In this document: positions 21,627-32,195 of the stretch, piece after piece
Numbering within the stretch: the first letter of the stretch is position 1
Layout of the letters: each line of letters begins with the position of its first letter
DNA from: Paraspadella gotoi
Lineage: Eukaryota; Chaetognatha
Assembly: GCA_051294375.1 (NCBI GenBank)
Contig: JBJCIZ010000957.1
Span: forward strand, 1 to 64,000
Length of the DNA: 64,000 bases
Direction of reading: 5' to 3'
Translations under genes and position numbers: made by a program
The notes under the pieces: model-generated
Databases searched by the model: none
What the model saw: only the letters and a program-made list of their open reading frames with translations
Told to the model about the DNA's origin: nothing

Positions 21627-21920
21627 AAACCCGATATTGTTTGCTCAATCTTGTTTATAATAAAACAAGTTTGAGCAAACAATGTCGGATCTGCCTACGA
21701 TAATTAATTAATTAATTAATAGATTAATTAATTAATTATTTAATAGATTAATTAATTAATAATTTAATAGATTAATTAATGAATTAATTTTAATAATTAA
21801 TTATAATTTATATTCAGCTTGTCATCATCGATGTCCTTAAAATTGAGTCAGGACAGTTATTAAATGTTTTGTTTACATTTTATCAAAACAAACAAATATC
21901 CTCTATTATCGAGCCAGGCG
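21627..21920 (+). repeat. Repeat B, head-to-head palindromic start
   Basis: An inverted short end (21,627-21,656) meets a plus-strand end (21,662-21,700), giving a palindrome around AACAAG. TTAA-rich DNA and the CATCATCGATGTCCTTAAAAT and GTTTACATTTTATCAAAAC segments follow. Confidence 0.75.
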
Positions 21921-22337
21921 GGCAAAGCCCGTCCTGGCTAGATTTTGATTCGGTTTAGCTTTCGGTCACGCTTTTTTGCAATCATGGCTTCTGAAAGTGT
22001 GATATCATAGGGTGTTATATATGGCTTCTAATCATCAAGATCTTTAAAATTCTCATGTTTCATATCAATATTCGTATTTGTTTATGTTTTATTTACAAAA
22101 CAAAAACGTTTTAATTATACGTCGCTCTCTCTCTCTTTCTTTTAAATATATGAAATTGGTACAACCAATATAAAAATTATCCATTCATTTAATAAATAAG
22201 CTATCTTGCCCCTGACTTTGGACAGGCTTTGGTGGTTTAAGGCCTCCATCTCTCTCTCTCTCTGTTTTTCTCCGTCACTGCTTCTTCTGATTTGTCTAAA
22301 AACGAGTTCCGGCTCTGCAGCGTCTGTCCAGCTTCTT

Positions 22338-22402
<65 letters not shown>

Positions 22403-22439
22403 AAAATTTTTAGATATGATGTGGGCTCACTAATGTAAA
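21921..22439. other. Low-complexity and pyrimidine-rich DNA, no gene
   Basis: (CT)n and a T run of about 40 (22,359-22,397), possibly the tail of the tRNA-like repeat on the other strand (as poly-A). It carries a short GC-rich hairpin (GCCAGGCGGG / CCCGTCCTGGC) near 21,913-21,940. Confidence 0.5.
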
Positions 22440-22515
22440 AAACGATACCGCGAACAGGGTGCGAACCCGGGTCCTTTGGGTAGAGAAGAGCTCACGCTAC
22501 GTCCAGCGCCATAGG
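22440..22515 (-). repeat. tRNA-like SINE head
   Basis: On the minus strand TGGCGCTGGACGTAGCG resembles an A box region, and GGGTTCGCACCC is a good B box about 40 bp downstream. The long A run further along this strand (complement of 22,359-22,397) fits a retroposed tRNA-derived SINE. The acceptor stem does not close, so it is not a tRNA gene. Confidence 0.45.
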
Positions 22516-22555
22516 TAAGGGGGGAGTAAAGGGGAGTAAAGGGGCTGTGGAGCTT

Positions 22556-22627
22556 CTCTCTCTCTCTCTCTCTCTTTTAATTATTATATATCGCTCTTTC
22601 TCTCTCTCTTTTTCTCTGCAGCGGCTG

Positions 22628-22664
<37 letters not shown>

Positions 22665-22920
22665 GTGTGTGTCTGTCCCTCTCTGTCCGATCTCTTGCGT
22701 GATTGTTTGTTTTTTTGAAAAATTCTGATTATTTTTTCCTTCTAAAAACTTTTTATTATTGCCATTATTCCGTACTTTTTTTCATACAAAATCCATATTT
22801 TCTATCCGAGATTTTCGTGAGATTTATTCTCTTTCTTTCTCTCTTTCTTTCTTTCTCTTCTCTCTTCTCTCTCTCATCTCTCCTATCTCTCTCTTCTCTT
22901 TCACTCATACAAGAATTTGT
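22556..22920 (-). repeat. (CT)n tracts and inverted repeat C core
   Basis: The repeat C core lies inverted at about 22,690-22,835, bounded by (CT)n tracts on both sides, as (GA)n bounds the plus-strand copies. Confidence 0.75.
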
Positions 22921-23139
22921 TTGTTTTATTGACTATCATCGGCATCAATGAATGACAATCATCGCATCAGTGAATGACTATTATCACAGCAGTGAAATGA
23001 CTATTCATCGCATCAATAATTGAATTATCATCGAATGCAATAATCAATTTCCTATTACATCAATAAATTACTATTACATCAATCAATTAGTATACCTCAA
23101 TCAATTACTATTACATCAATATTCGTTATCGTATCGTAA

Positions 23140-24154
23140 ATGTGACTCATTTTTTTTTCATTAAACTCATTTCCAACTCGATACTTTCCACTGAAACTTT
23201 AAATCAAGCTTCGTCACACATATTCCTACCACACACAAAATTCAACTCAATAATCCATCCAATTATGATTATTAGATTATTTATTGGTTAAAATAAGTAA
23301 AAACGTTTTAGTAAAGCGACATATGTTTTTTCATTTTAAACTAATTTCCACTCACACGATTCCATCGAAACCTTTATTCCAGCTTTATCACACACTTTCC
23401 TACCCACACACAAAATTTAATTTTAATCCAACCAGCCAATCACGAGTTATTGGAGCTTTTTGCTAAGATGGACGGATGACGGATTGACTTGACTAATTAA
23501 TTAATTATTGATTAATTTATTTACTAATTGATTAATTAACTGATTAATTATTGATTTATTAATACATTGCCTATATATTTAATATAAAAGGAAAAAGAAG
23601 ATAATCAATTAGTAAAACAGCGTTTTTTGTTTTTTTCCATTTAAACTCATTTCCACTCAAACTATTCCATCGAAACTTGATTTCCTGTTGAATCACACAC
23701 TTTCCTACCACATACAAAACTTGCAGGTCAATCAGCCCATCCACTAATGAGCAATTGTGTTCAAATAGTTGATATATTTTTTTTGTTTTTTCCATTTAAC
23801 TCATTTCCACTCGGACATTCCATATCCGCTCAATCACACACTTTACCTATCCACACACAAAATTTCGCTTAAATCCATCCATCCAATCACGAGTAATTGG
23901 TGTTTTTGCTAAGGTGGGACGGAGGAGCTGAGCTGACCTGACGACGCTGACTGACTGACTGACTGACTGCACTGACTGACTGACTGACTGACGACAGCAG
24001 AACAGACGGACGGACGGACATTTTTTTTGCATAATTTATCATAATTCGATGTTCTGACATGATATAAGTTAGTGCCCGACAATATTGAGGGGGCGGACCG
24101 ACGGACCGACAAAGTGAATTATAGAGTCGGGATCTGCTGATAAGCAGATCCGAC
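23140..24154 (-). mobile_element. Hairpin-ended family copy, inverted, 3' end
   Basis: Inverted subrepeats (about 23,140-23,900) are followed by a (CTGA)n tract (23,935-23,998) and the conserved end, finishing in a perfect hairpin GTCGGGATCTGCT / AGCAGATCCGAC (24,126-24,154). No left partner is obvious nearby. Confidence 0.7.
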
Positions 24155-24895
24155 TAAAAAGCAGGATTCAGATATGACAAATTTTGGATATTAAACCATC
24201 ATCATCGTCATTAGTTTAATTAATTTTATTCATTGCATCAATTTACCATAATTATATTGCTATCATAACAAATTAATTATCATCAAATTAAAAATGATTC
24301 AAAAATGAAATATTAATCGTGAAGTAACGATAGTGAATTCTTAATCTCGAATTCCCGATCCTGAATTCCCGATCTTAAATTGAATTAGTTTAATAGTAGT
24401 TTTGCTGGGGAGATCAGTCACTATACTTTACATTTATTACTTCTTATCTTTTTCCTTTTTTAGTCTGTCATTATTATATTATTTTTGTGATTAATTTTGT
24501 TACAATTTCATTTTTTTCGGGCTTAGCTTATTCAATTTTCTCTTATGAGGCCTGGTTTGCGCATAATCGCTATTATCGGTTTAAAGCTTAGTATTGTATG
24601 CTTAGCTATGCGTAGTTCAAATCCTTTTTGGATCAAAACGAGTTCGATTTTAAGCGAAAGTTGATCGGTTTGAAGCGCGATTTTCATAACTTTTGAACGG
24701 ATTATCCGATTTTGATAAAATTTTGCATGTAGATAGTATTTTAAATTTCCTATTGATCGGTACCAAATCTATTTAAAAATACTCAATAGTTTAGAAACGA
24801 TGCTCATCCCCATTTATAATTATATCAACTTTTCATGACGAATCCAAATCTGCAAAAAAATCTTATAAAAACAAATTTTAACATTTTTATGTTTA
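24155..24895. other. No gene seen
   Basis: AT-rich, apparently unique DNA between the hairpin-family end and the LTR element. No frame or splice signal is convincing. Confidence 0.5.
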
Positions 24896-24899
24896 GTAC

Positions 24900-25285
<386 letters not shown>

Positions 25286-25300
25286 TCCCCGCCCCCCGCG
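25286..25300 (-). promoter_or_regulatory. Polypurine tract candidate
   Basis: Minus-strand CGCGGGGGGCGGGGA abuts the start of the 3' LTR (TGTGGGCCCG), the expected site for plus-strand priming. Confidence 0.7.
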
Positions 25301-25852
25301 AAAAAAGTCAGAATGACTTTCTCTTTATGGTGGATCGCGTTGACTGTTGCGGGCGTAGGCTGAGTGTGACGACTTGGAAAAGTCTTGCGCGTATTTAAAT
25401 CTTGGAGGCGCTGCTGGCCGAGAATCATGCGAGCTGCACAACAGCGGACGTAGGGATCGTGGAGGCCGAGGTGACTTTAGAGGCACTGAAATGAAGTCAG
25501 CTTTGGTGCCATGGGAGGTTGGCGGATCTCGCCAAGGAAGTCGTGTGCCGGCCGCGGAGCTGCGGACCGGCAGGATGGCGGGCCGGCCGAGATGACGGAA
25601 CGGGGCGAGATGACAGAAACGGGCCGAGGATGGCGAGAAAATCCTGAGAGGGTGGATCTGCTGAGATTGCCGAGCCGGTCCGGAAAGGCGTTGGAGGCGG
25701 TTGGCACAACTCCAACGTCGCGACGGACGGCGCGTATAGATGCAATAGCCACGCCGATGTAGACGGTGAGGAGTCGTTGTCAGAGACGGAGCCGATAGCC
25801 GCGCTGCGCATTAAGGACATCGATAGCAGCCGTCATGGCGTCGGGGCGACAT

Positions 25853-26413
25853 TTACTTCCCGTCAAAATTTGTGTCTGTGTTGCGGCGTCGACTGATGTT
25901 TCGTTTTCTGTTGTGCTTCGGCGTTGACCATGATTGTCTTCTGTCGCACAAAGCGGCGTCGCTGCACTTAATAGCACTGGTGAGAGTGGAGGCGTTTTTG
26001 TAAACAATGGAAATTAGTTGCCGGTAGAGCGTGGTGAACTGTTGTAAAAGCGTTAGTGGAGGTTGAGACTCTCTTGTATTTGACGGCGCGCAACCAGGAG
26101 GGGGTGCTTTCACAAGGGACGCGAGTGATGCTGGTGCAGGTACGAGAGGCGCCAAAATTCTTATTGATTTTTGCAAGATGACGTAATAAAAGTTATTCAT
26201 TTCTTCCTTTGAATTGAATGCAAAAACGAAGTTATAGTCCCAGCGTCGTCTATGTAGGAGTCTACGTCGTTCTAGAGATCGAGAAGACTTTTTCAATGGA
26301 GATTTTCTTTCAAATCTGACTACCAAACATATAAACGCTCCTGGTAAAAATTCTTGGTAAATATCGATGTAAAAACTTTGATTCTGATCCTGTTGCATCT
26401 GAAAAGCTTGCAT
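25853..26413 (-). CDS. Internal ORF of the LTR element (gag-like or PH-like)
   Basis: A 186-codon frame starts MQAFQMQQDQNQ, has a basic stretch (KKSSRSLERRRLLHRRR), then WDYNFVFAFNSKEEMNNFYYV, and a Pro/Ala-rich region followed by LLQQFTTLYRQLISIV. The W...FVF.F.SKEEM...Y segment vaguely resembles the end of a PH domain, but I would not assign one. Related DNA recurs at 63,705-64,000 (same orientation) and 13,055-13,180 (inverted), which fits a mobile-element protein better than a host gene. It could alternatively be a host exon captured by the element. Confidence 0.5.
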   Translation of the reverse strand: MQAFQMQQDQNQSFYIDIYQEFLPGAFICLVVRFERKSPLKKSSRSLERRRLLHRRRWDYNFVFAFNSKEEMNNFYYVILQKSIRILAPLVPAPASLASLVKAPPPGCAPSNTRESQPPLTLLQQFTTLYRQLISIVYKNASTLTSAIKCSDAALCDRRQSWSTPKHNRKRNISRRRNTDTNFDGK

Positions 26414-26931
26414 TTTTTTTCTCTTTTCAAATCATCAACCTCTTGATATCAAACAAGCAAAAACAAATAGACTGCTTCTGGAACGGAAAAATTTCCATCT
26501 CTGATTTTATATAGAAATAAAAGGATTTTTTTCCTTGAAAACGATATAAACAGGTATGTTCCTGTTCAACAAAATGAGTCCAAATTTTTGGAATCCTTTT
26601 GGCAAAGGGTGTTGAAGGGCTCTCAAAATTTTTCCTTTATATTTTATTTGGTTATTTGATATGATACGATCATGTTAAAGTGAATTAGTCCATTTGGTAA
26701 ATTTTTATTTAAAGTAAAAGTAAAAGAAGAGCTAACCGATCGGATTCTAGAGTTTTCAACCGGGAGTCAGATTCAGGAAAAATCTTCTATGGCAAATCTT
26801 CGAAAGAAGGGGTAAATTTTTGTCCGAAGATTTGGTTAATATTTTCTATATTTATGGTCGGTTTTTTTTTAAACTTAATATTAACAATATTGCCATCATT
26901 CTACCTTGGCACGGTATAAGAATATATTAAC

Positions 26932-26956
26932 NNNNNNNNNNNNNNNNNNNNNNNNN
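26932..26956. other. Assembly gap (25 N)
   Basis: A run of N inside the interior of the minus-strand LTR element. Gap length is probably nominal. Confidence 0.99.
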
Positions 26957-26993
26957 TAAAAAAACCTCAGGCTTTGTTCATCAGAGCTTAGTC

Positions 26994-27281
26994 CTAGTCT
27001 ATGATTTTTATATCCGTCATTTGGGAAGTAAAGCTTAATTTTTTCGAGATTTCGACGTTACGCTCGCATTTTCCGTTACGTATCCCATCGCTGATGAAAT
27101 TAATGTATTTATTACCGGTAAAGCCTTTGACAATTCTTAGTAGACCGGTGAATAAGGCTTTATCGTTTCCCACTTTGGACAAAAGAATGCCGTCGACAAA
27201 GTGAACATGTGCCGCAAAAAGTTCAGTCATGTTTTCCTTTTTTGTTTCAGAAGGATTTCCACGTGTTCTCGTCGGGCTCAC
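26994..27281 (-). CDS. gag-like 5' ORF of the LTR element
   Basis: The frame opens within the primer-binding region. The first ATG gives MTELFAAHVHFVDGILL, then SKVGNDKALFTGLLRIVKGF, and the frame closes at 26,994-26,996. Its place just inside the 5' LTR is where gag begins. No zinc knuckle or known capsid motif is seen, so calling it gag is inference from position. The N gap follows about 40 bp further on, so the frame's continuation could not be checked. Confidence 0.45.
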   Translation of the reverse strand: MSPTRTRGNPSETKKENMTELFAAHVHFVDGILLSKVGNDKALFTGLLRIVKGFTGNKYINFISDGIRNGKCERNVEISKKLSFTSQMTDIKIID

Positions 27282-27284
27282 CAG
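27271..27284 (-). promoter_or_regulatory. Primer-binding site candidate
   Basis: Minus-strand TGGTGAGCCCGACG, a few bases inside the 5' LTR. The same TGGTGAGCCCGA follows the LTR remnant at 61,448, in an unrelated-length LTR family, which supports a tRNA-primed site. I cannot name the tRNA. Confidence 0.65.
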
Positions 27285-27287
27285 TTA

Positions 27288-27398
27288 TGTAGGGGTACAT
27301 AATATTTTATTAGCGGGTTAAATAACAGAAGGAAACGGAGAGACATTAAATGTACAAGATATTGAGATGAGACTAACTAGAGAAACGGGGCACCGGCT

Positions 27399-27437
<39 letters not shown>

Positions 27438-27516
27438 TAGCCAGCTTCCCTTGCGACCACCAAACATAGTGGCCAGCTGGGGTCAACCCCGTGGCGACGA
27501 AACCGTCGTCGCCACA
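27288..27516 (-). repeat. 5' LTR of the minus-strand element
   Basis: 229 bp, starting (plus reading) TGTAGGGGTACATAAT and ending GTCGCCACA. The (GA)n tract is only about 34 bp. Confidence 0.85.
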
Positions 27517-27520
27517 GTAC

Positions 27521-28005
27521 TATGGCCTACTGCGTAAATTGTAAACAAAACATATAGAACATATATAAACATAGGTAGTGCCTGAATCTAGATTCAGATT
27601 TTCAAAAAACTTTCAAAATATGATCAGAACCATATTTAATGGAAATTAGATACACAACCGGTCGGTCAATTATGCTCAAAAGGTTAGTAATAAAAATCGA
27701 GTGACTCGAATATGCAAATGAGATTAATGCGTCATCGTAAGGTTGAATATAAGGCAAAAGAGCGCATAAACAATTTAATAATAACTATTTTTTTTAAAAC
27801 AATTAATAAATATGTTTTAATTTGTTTTGATAGTTGTTTATATGAATTCTGTATAATAAAAAATATTTGAAAAAGCTCAAATATCTAATAACATTAACAT
27901 GGCTATCAAATTTTTACAAATTTGTATTTTTTTCATTTTTATTATCAAATTGGTAGAACAACTATTTCTTTTTAATGTTTAAAAGAAAAAATATTTTTAA
28001 ACAGA
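27521..28005. other. AT-rich, no gene
   Basis: It contains an inverted copy (27,695-27,745) of the TAATCTCATTTGCATATT-containing motif shared with 30,930-30,985. Nothing else was recognised. Confidence 0.5.
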
Positions 28006-28045
28006 GAGTTTGATTTTATTTTGCAACGGGTTTTTATTTAAAAAA

Positions 28046-28096
28046 GCAGACCATGTTTCTGGGCTGCACAATAACGGAGCCTTTCATCACGGCACA
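28046..28096 (-). ncRNA. Degenerate hammerhead motif (PLE left arm)
   Basis: The minus strand carries GTGATGA in place of CTGATGA, a stem II that no longer pairs well, and AGAAACATGGTC in place of GAAACATGTC. The inverted partner at 29,402-29,446 is intact, so this copy has decayed. Confidence 0.6.
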
Positions 28097-28496
28097 TGAG
28101 TTTATGAACGTTGATACAGTGTTTTTAGGTTAAAGTAAAAGAGAGAAAGAGAGAGAGAGAGAGAGAGGAGAGGAGAGAGAGGGTTAAAGGTTTCCAACAA
28201 AGAATTGAGTAAGGACAGTGATCAGTGGTGAGGACAGATTTTTGGAAGTGGCTAGTTTTGAATAAGTGTTTTGAAAAAGAAGTGAAAATTGGTGAGAGAG
28301 ACACAGGAGAGAGAGAGAGAGACAAAATAAATAATATATACATTTGAGCAATGTACAACATAGATAAATATAATGGAAACTGTTTAATAACAAATTGAAA
28401 TAAATTAATTTTTGAAATTGAAAAGTTGAAAATTGAAATTGAAAAATTGAGATTTTAGAGGGATAGATAAGTAAAGATTGTAGTGAAATATAAGAA

Positions 28497-28706
28497 TTAA
28501 GAAAAGAGCTCAAAAAGCTGGGCCCCCCCGGTCTTATGAAGGAGAGGTATTGCTGACGGGGCCGGGTCATTTGGCGCGTCATGGGTTGAGAGGATAATGG
28601 GATTGATCTCGTGTGGCTGGGTCAGGTATTGCTCCCTGAGGAAACAAACCAAGGCCACCCTTATATCCCTCTGGCTGATGCGGCCTGCCGGCGGCCCTCT
28701 TCTCAC
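28497..28706 (-). pseudogene. PLE C-terminal coding remnant
   Basis: An open frame on the minus strand ends LFELFS. It contains GRISQRDIRVAL, equivalent to the QRDIRIA segment in the copy at 49,674-49,865 and to a diverged C-terminal part of the 52,738-54,153 frame. It covers only the C-terminal tail after the GIY-YIG domain. Confidence 0.6.
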
Positions 28707-29401
28707 CTGACGGTGAGGGGTGGGCGGTTATCCACTCTTGCCAGCTTAGTGAACTGGGATGGTGGAAGTCCTCTTCATCTTCTGTAGCCGTCGTTTGGGG
28801 CGACGCCCAGACCTCAGAGAAAGAGGCTGAGTTGCTGCCGGGAGATTCGAGGTGTCAGGTGCCCATCGTTTACCCGAGGGTCTCCGCCTTACCGCGTGAG
28901 ATAGCGGATAGGGGAGTCATTGTGCGGTTGTGGTGGTGTGGGGCATTCACCACTGCTCTTATAAGCGAATCATAGTTTGGAGGGGAGATCGAATCGTCAT
29001 TTTGAGCTCTTTCTTAATTCTTATATTTCACTAAACAATCTTTACTTATCTATCCACTAAAATCTCAATTTTTCAATTTCAATTTTCAACTTTTCAATTT
29101 CAAAAATAATTTTATTTCAATTTGTTATTAAACAGTTTTCCATTATATTTATCTATGTTGTACATTGCTCAAATGTAATTATTTATTTATTTTGTCTCTC
29201 TCTCTCTCTCTTGTTCTCTCTCACCAATTTTCACTTCTTTTCAAAACTTATTCAACTAGCCACTTCCAAAAATCTGTCCTCACCACTGATCACTGTCCTT
29301 ACTCAATTCTTTGTTGGAAACCTTAACCTCTCTTCTCTCTCTTCTCTCTCTCTTTCTCTCTTTTACTTTAACTAAAAACTTGTATCAAGTTCATAACTCA
29401 T

Positions 29402-29446
29402 GGTGCGCTGATGAAGGCTCGTATTGTGAGCCGAAACATGTCTGCT
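29402..29446 (+). ncRNA. Hammerhead ribozyme motif, apparently intact core
   Basis: CTGATGA (29,408-29,414), stem II GGCTC with GAGCC, then GAAAC and the ACATGT palindrome with a GTC cleavage site (after C29,442). Stem I is short (GCG with TGC, one wobble pair). Such minimal type I hammerheads are known in PLE terminal repeats, where a weak stem III is often assumed to work as a dimer. Confidence 0.85.
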
Positions 29447-29599
29447 CTTTTAAATAAAATTCGTTGCAAAATAAAATCAAACTTTGTTAATCTCTGCGAA
29501 AGCAACGAAAAAGAAAGGATAATTACCAAGAAAATATTTTAAAAATATAGCTTTTTTAATAAGCTATCGATTGGTGCATTAAGAAAATTACATTATTAC

Positions 29600-29810
29600 A
29601 TATTTACATTTTTTAGGGAAAAGTTATTTGACGAAAACTAATTTTTTCTTTTTTGATTTTTGTACCAATCAACTTTGTCGTCCTATAACTTTCAAACGCT
29701 TTGCTCGATTTATTGGGACTTGTACAATCACTTTATCGTTCAATAAGCTTTATTTTATGTATAATTGTATATCTATCTTGGTAAAATTCAGCCATCCAAT
29801 ACAGTTTTTT
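29600..29810 (+). repeat. Dispersed repeat (partner at 61,240-61,393)
   Basis: Shared blocks include ACCAATC.ACTTTG.CGTCCTATAA, CGCTTTG.TCGATTT and CAATAAGCTTT.TTTTATGT. Function unknown. Confidence 0.6.
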
Positions 29811-29977
29811 TCCATATGAAAAAGTATATTTTTTTTTCGCCATAGAGTACAAGATAATGACAGAGCAGAGAGAAAGACACAGATTGAGCCAAAAGTATAA
29901 TTTCTAGATATAGGCTTTATACAGCATTAAAGTTGGAATTTGATAAAACTGATCCTCACCCATGACAAATTAAAGAT

Positions 29978-30300
29978 TTACCCTCGCTTTTTTATTAGCC
30001 TCCAAGTGGCTCCAGAATTAAGGCAAGGTTGGCGGCGATGTCGGCGGCGAGGACGGCGGCGAAGTCGGCGGCGAAATCGGCGGCGAAGTCGGCGGCGAAG
30101 TCGGCGATGAATTCGATAAATTCGGCGCATTTCGGCGGCGTGGAGATTTTCCATTTTTTGTCGTATCCAAATCTCCGGCGTTGTATGAGGCTGGAGAAGC
30201 TCCTTCTCCAGCAGTTCTTCGGTTGAACGGAGCTCTGTATCCTTTTCTTTAAGAAGAACTAGAATAGATTCGTTGACAACCTTTTTTAAAGTAATTTCAT
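29978..30300 (-). CDS. Probable terminal exon of unknown host gene with Arg-repeat tail
   Basis: On the minus strand a TTTCTGTCTTAG acceptor (ending at 30,301) opens an exon with one frame uninterrupted for 106 codons to a TAA at 29,978-29,980, with AATAAA about 15 bp upstream of the stop at 29,992-29,997. The peptide begins EITLKKVVNESILVLLKEKD, continues with STEELLEKELLQPHTTPEIW and KMENLHAAEMRRIYRIH, then a (RRL/RRR) repeat, ending ATWRLIKKRG. The first half looks like an amphipathic coiled coil. The Arg run is produced by a GC-rich 12-bp minisatellite (CGCCGACTT type). The other two frames are also open through the minisatellite, but only this one is coherent before it. I recognise no family, and upstream exons are not identified. 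Confidence 0.5.
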
Positions 30301-31954
30301 CTAAGACAGAAATTTTTTTAATTTGCTTTTAAAGCTTTTGGTTTTTATCAATCATGATTCTTTCACATTCTTTCACACCCAAAGATTATCTTTGGGTGGC
30401 ATAGTATTACAACTGATGGAATAATTATTAATTATACAAATTAATTAGTTAATTAGGCAAAATCGTTGGCATTTTTGCAAAAAATGTTGAGGTTTTGGTT
30501 TTAGTTTCCATTTTTTAAAGGAATAAAAACAAAGACTTTCGCGAAGAGCAATTGTGTTGAACGTCGAGTCTACAAGGCGGTTTACATAGTTTTTACTCTT
30601 TGACTCTGAAGTTAATTGAAGAGAGCGATTAAAGTATTTTGATATTATTCAAGTAAACAGTACCAAAATGGTTGTGAGCAAAACAAAAAACTCATTGAAC
30701 TGTCTCTCTCTCTTTAAATGGCTTTTTGTCATTGCTTCACTGTCTTACTATCTTTAAGGATTAAGTTATAAGAAACCTTCATTTCAATAGTATTTTCATG
30801 TGCTTTTTTATTGCTTAATATTATTTTTTTTATCCTATCTGCTGATCCAACTATACATACTAGCTTTTTAATTTAAATTTAAATTTTTATATTAGATTAA
30901 TAAATTTTTATTAAATTAAAATTTTACTGTGAAACGTTAATCTCATTTGCATATTGGAGTAACCCGATTTTTATTTTGGTACCAAGGTAATATTCCCAAG
31001 GTTTTGTAAAGATATTCCAACCTGTCCCATAGGAAGCTTGCCAGACTAACATAGGCTTATTTTTACATTCGCCGACCGGGATTGTGTTATTTGTTTTTCG
31101 CGTCTTATTAAATTATTCCCCCCCCTCTCGCCACCCCTGGTGAAGTTACCCATGTTTGGTATATTGACAATATTGACAATATAAGTTAATTTTGCCCAAG
31201 GTCAATGATTTAACAAGTTAACCGCAGCAGTGACAGAATAATATTAATAATAATAATATTTTATTGTCCGAAAAAAATTATTTTGATAGAAGCAGTTTGT
31301 TCGGTATAGCTAAGCTTTTTTTGAATTTTAATTGCATCATAATGATGCTTTGGGTCGTGGACATGTTTGATAAGTATATTGCCTTAATTTTTATTTATAG
31401 TCCTCACTCATTTTTATCATTTCTGACAAATTTTAAATTTTGAAGTTGTCCAAAAGCATAGCCTGTATTGAACTATGTTCGGAGAAATTGCTATGAAAAG
31501 CACTAAAAACCTAGTTACAGAATTCGATTAGAATCTATAGAAATCACGGGAACCAATCAGAATCAGCTGTCCACTGCCTGTACTTAAGTATAAACAAAAG
31601 ATCCTGAAGATGTCGCTGCGATCGCTGGAACGAAGGCACTTTCTGTGTCAGCAAAAAAGAACAAAAGAGCATCGAGGAAAAGTTGAAAATTAGAGATCTT
31701 GAGGAAATATAAAGGTTAGTTATTTCGCCCTAAAATCGCACATGAGTAAATAATATCACTTCTCATTATGGACACTACATTTATCTTTTCATGGCGCGCC
31801 TTTACCTGACACAGAAAACTTTTTGGCCTCATTTGTAACGTTACTGGAGACTCAAAATAATTGTCAAATCTATTTTTGATTGATTTGGGCGCAAAATGAT
31901 ACTGACACCTTATCTCCTATGGCTCACTGAGAACTTATTGGCCTTTCGATCATC
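30301..31954. other. AT-rich, no firm gene
   Basis: It contains a copy of the TAATCTCATTTGCATATT motif (30,930-30,985). A plus-strand segment at 31,600-31,690 has two short open frames, but neither has a clear acceptor or family match. Confidence 0.45.
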
Positions 31955-32195
31955 GATGCCCCCTTGCCGTATGACGGAGCAGTGAATCTCTCTCGCTCTC
32001 ACTCTGGCTGGATGACTTTGAGTCAGGATCAAGATCGACAAAAACGACAACGATAATTTGAACGATGGATTAATAGTTTAGAGTTTCGGTTAGGGATAAG
32101 GTTAGTTTAGGGAATAGATATTAGGGATTAGGGTGGGGATTAGGGTTAGGGATTAGGGTTGTGATTAGGGTTAGGGATTAGGGTCATTTTTGACG
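31955..32195 (+). repeat. Dispersed repeat with TTAGGG-like array
   Basis: The repeat starts at GCCCCCTTGCCGT, includes CGACAACGATAATTTGAA and then a degenerate GGGATTAGGGTTA array (32,080-32,190). A partner is at 50,690-50,880, where the array is GGGACTAGGGTTA-like. The tandem is interstitial, irregular and part of a dispersed unit, so it is not a telomere. Confidence 0.75.

Larger units (their letters stand above)
28006..29525 (-). mobile_element. 5'-truncated Penelope-like element with inverted terminal repeats
   Basis: Arms of about 480 bp (28,006-28,510 and 28,990-29,480) are inverted copies, each with a (GA)n/(CT)n tract and a hammerhead motif near its outer end. The roughly 480-bp GC-rich interior, read on the minus strand, matches the 3' end of the PLE at 51-54 kb. 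It starts at the segment encoding the end of its GIY-YIG domain (SYDSLIKLVVEHP region) and runs to its C-terminus. It is therefore a minus-oriented PLE that kept only the last part of its coding region. Confidence 0.85.

Noticed and set aside
21148-21703. Phe/Lys/Leu/His-rich frames on the plus strand
   Set aside because: They are periodic translations of the 17-bp CAAATTGCATACTTTTT array, with no start or splice context.
31600-31690. Coding exon on the plus strand (MSLRSLERRHFLCQQK or an overlapping frame)
   Set aside because: Two overlapping short frames are equally open, neither has a convincing acceptor or continuation, and there is no family match.
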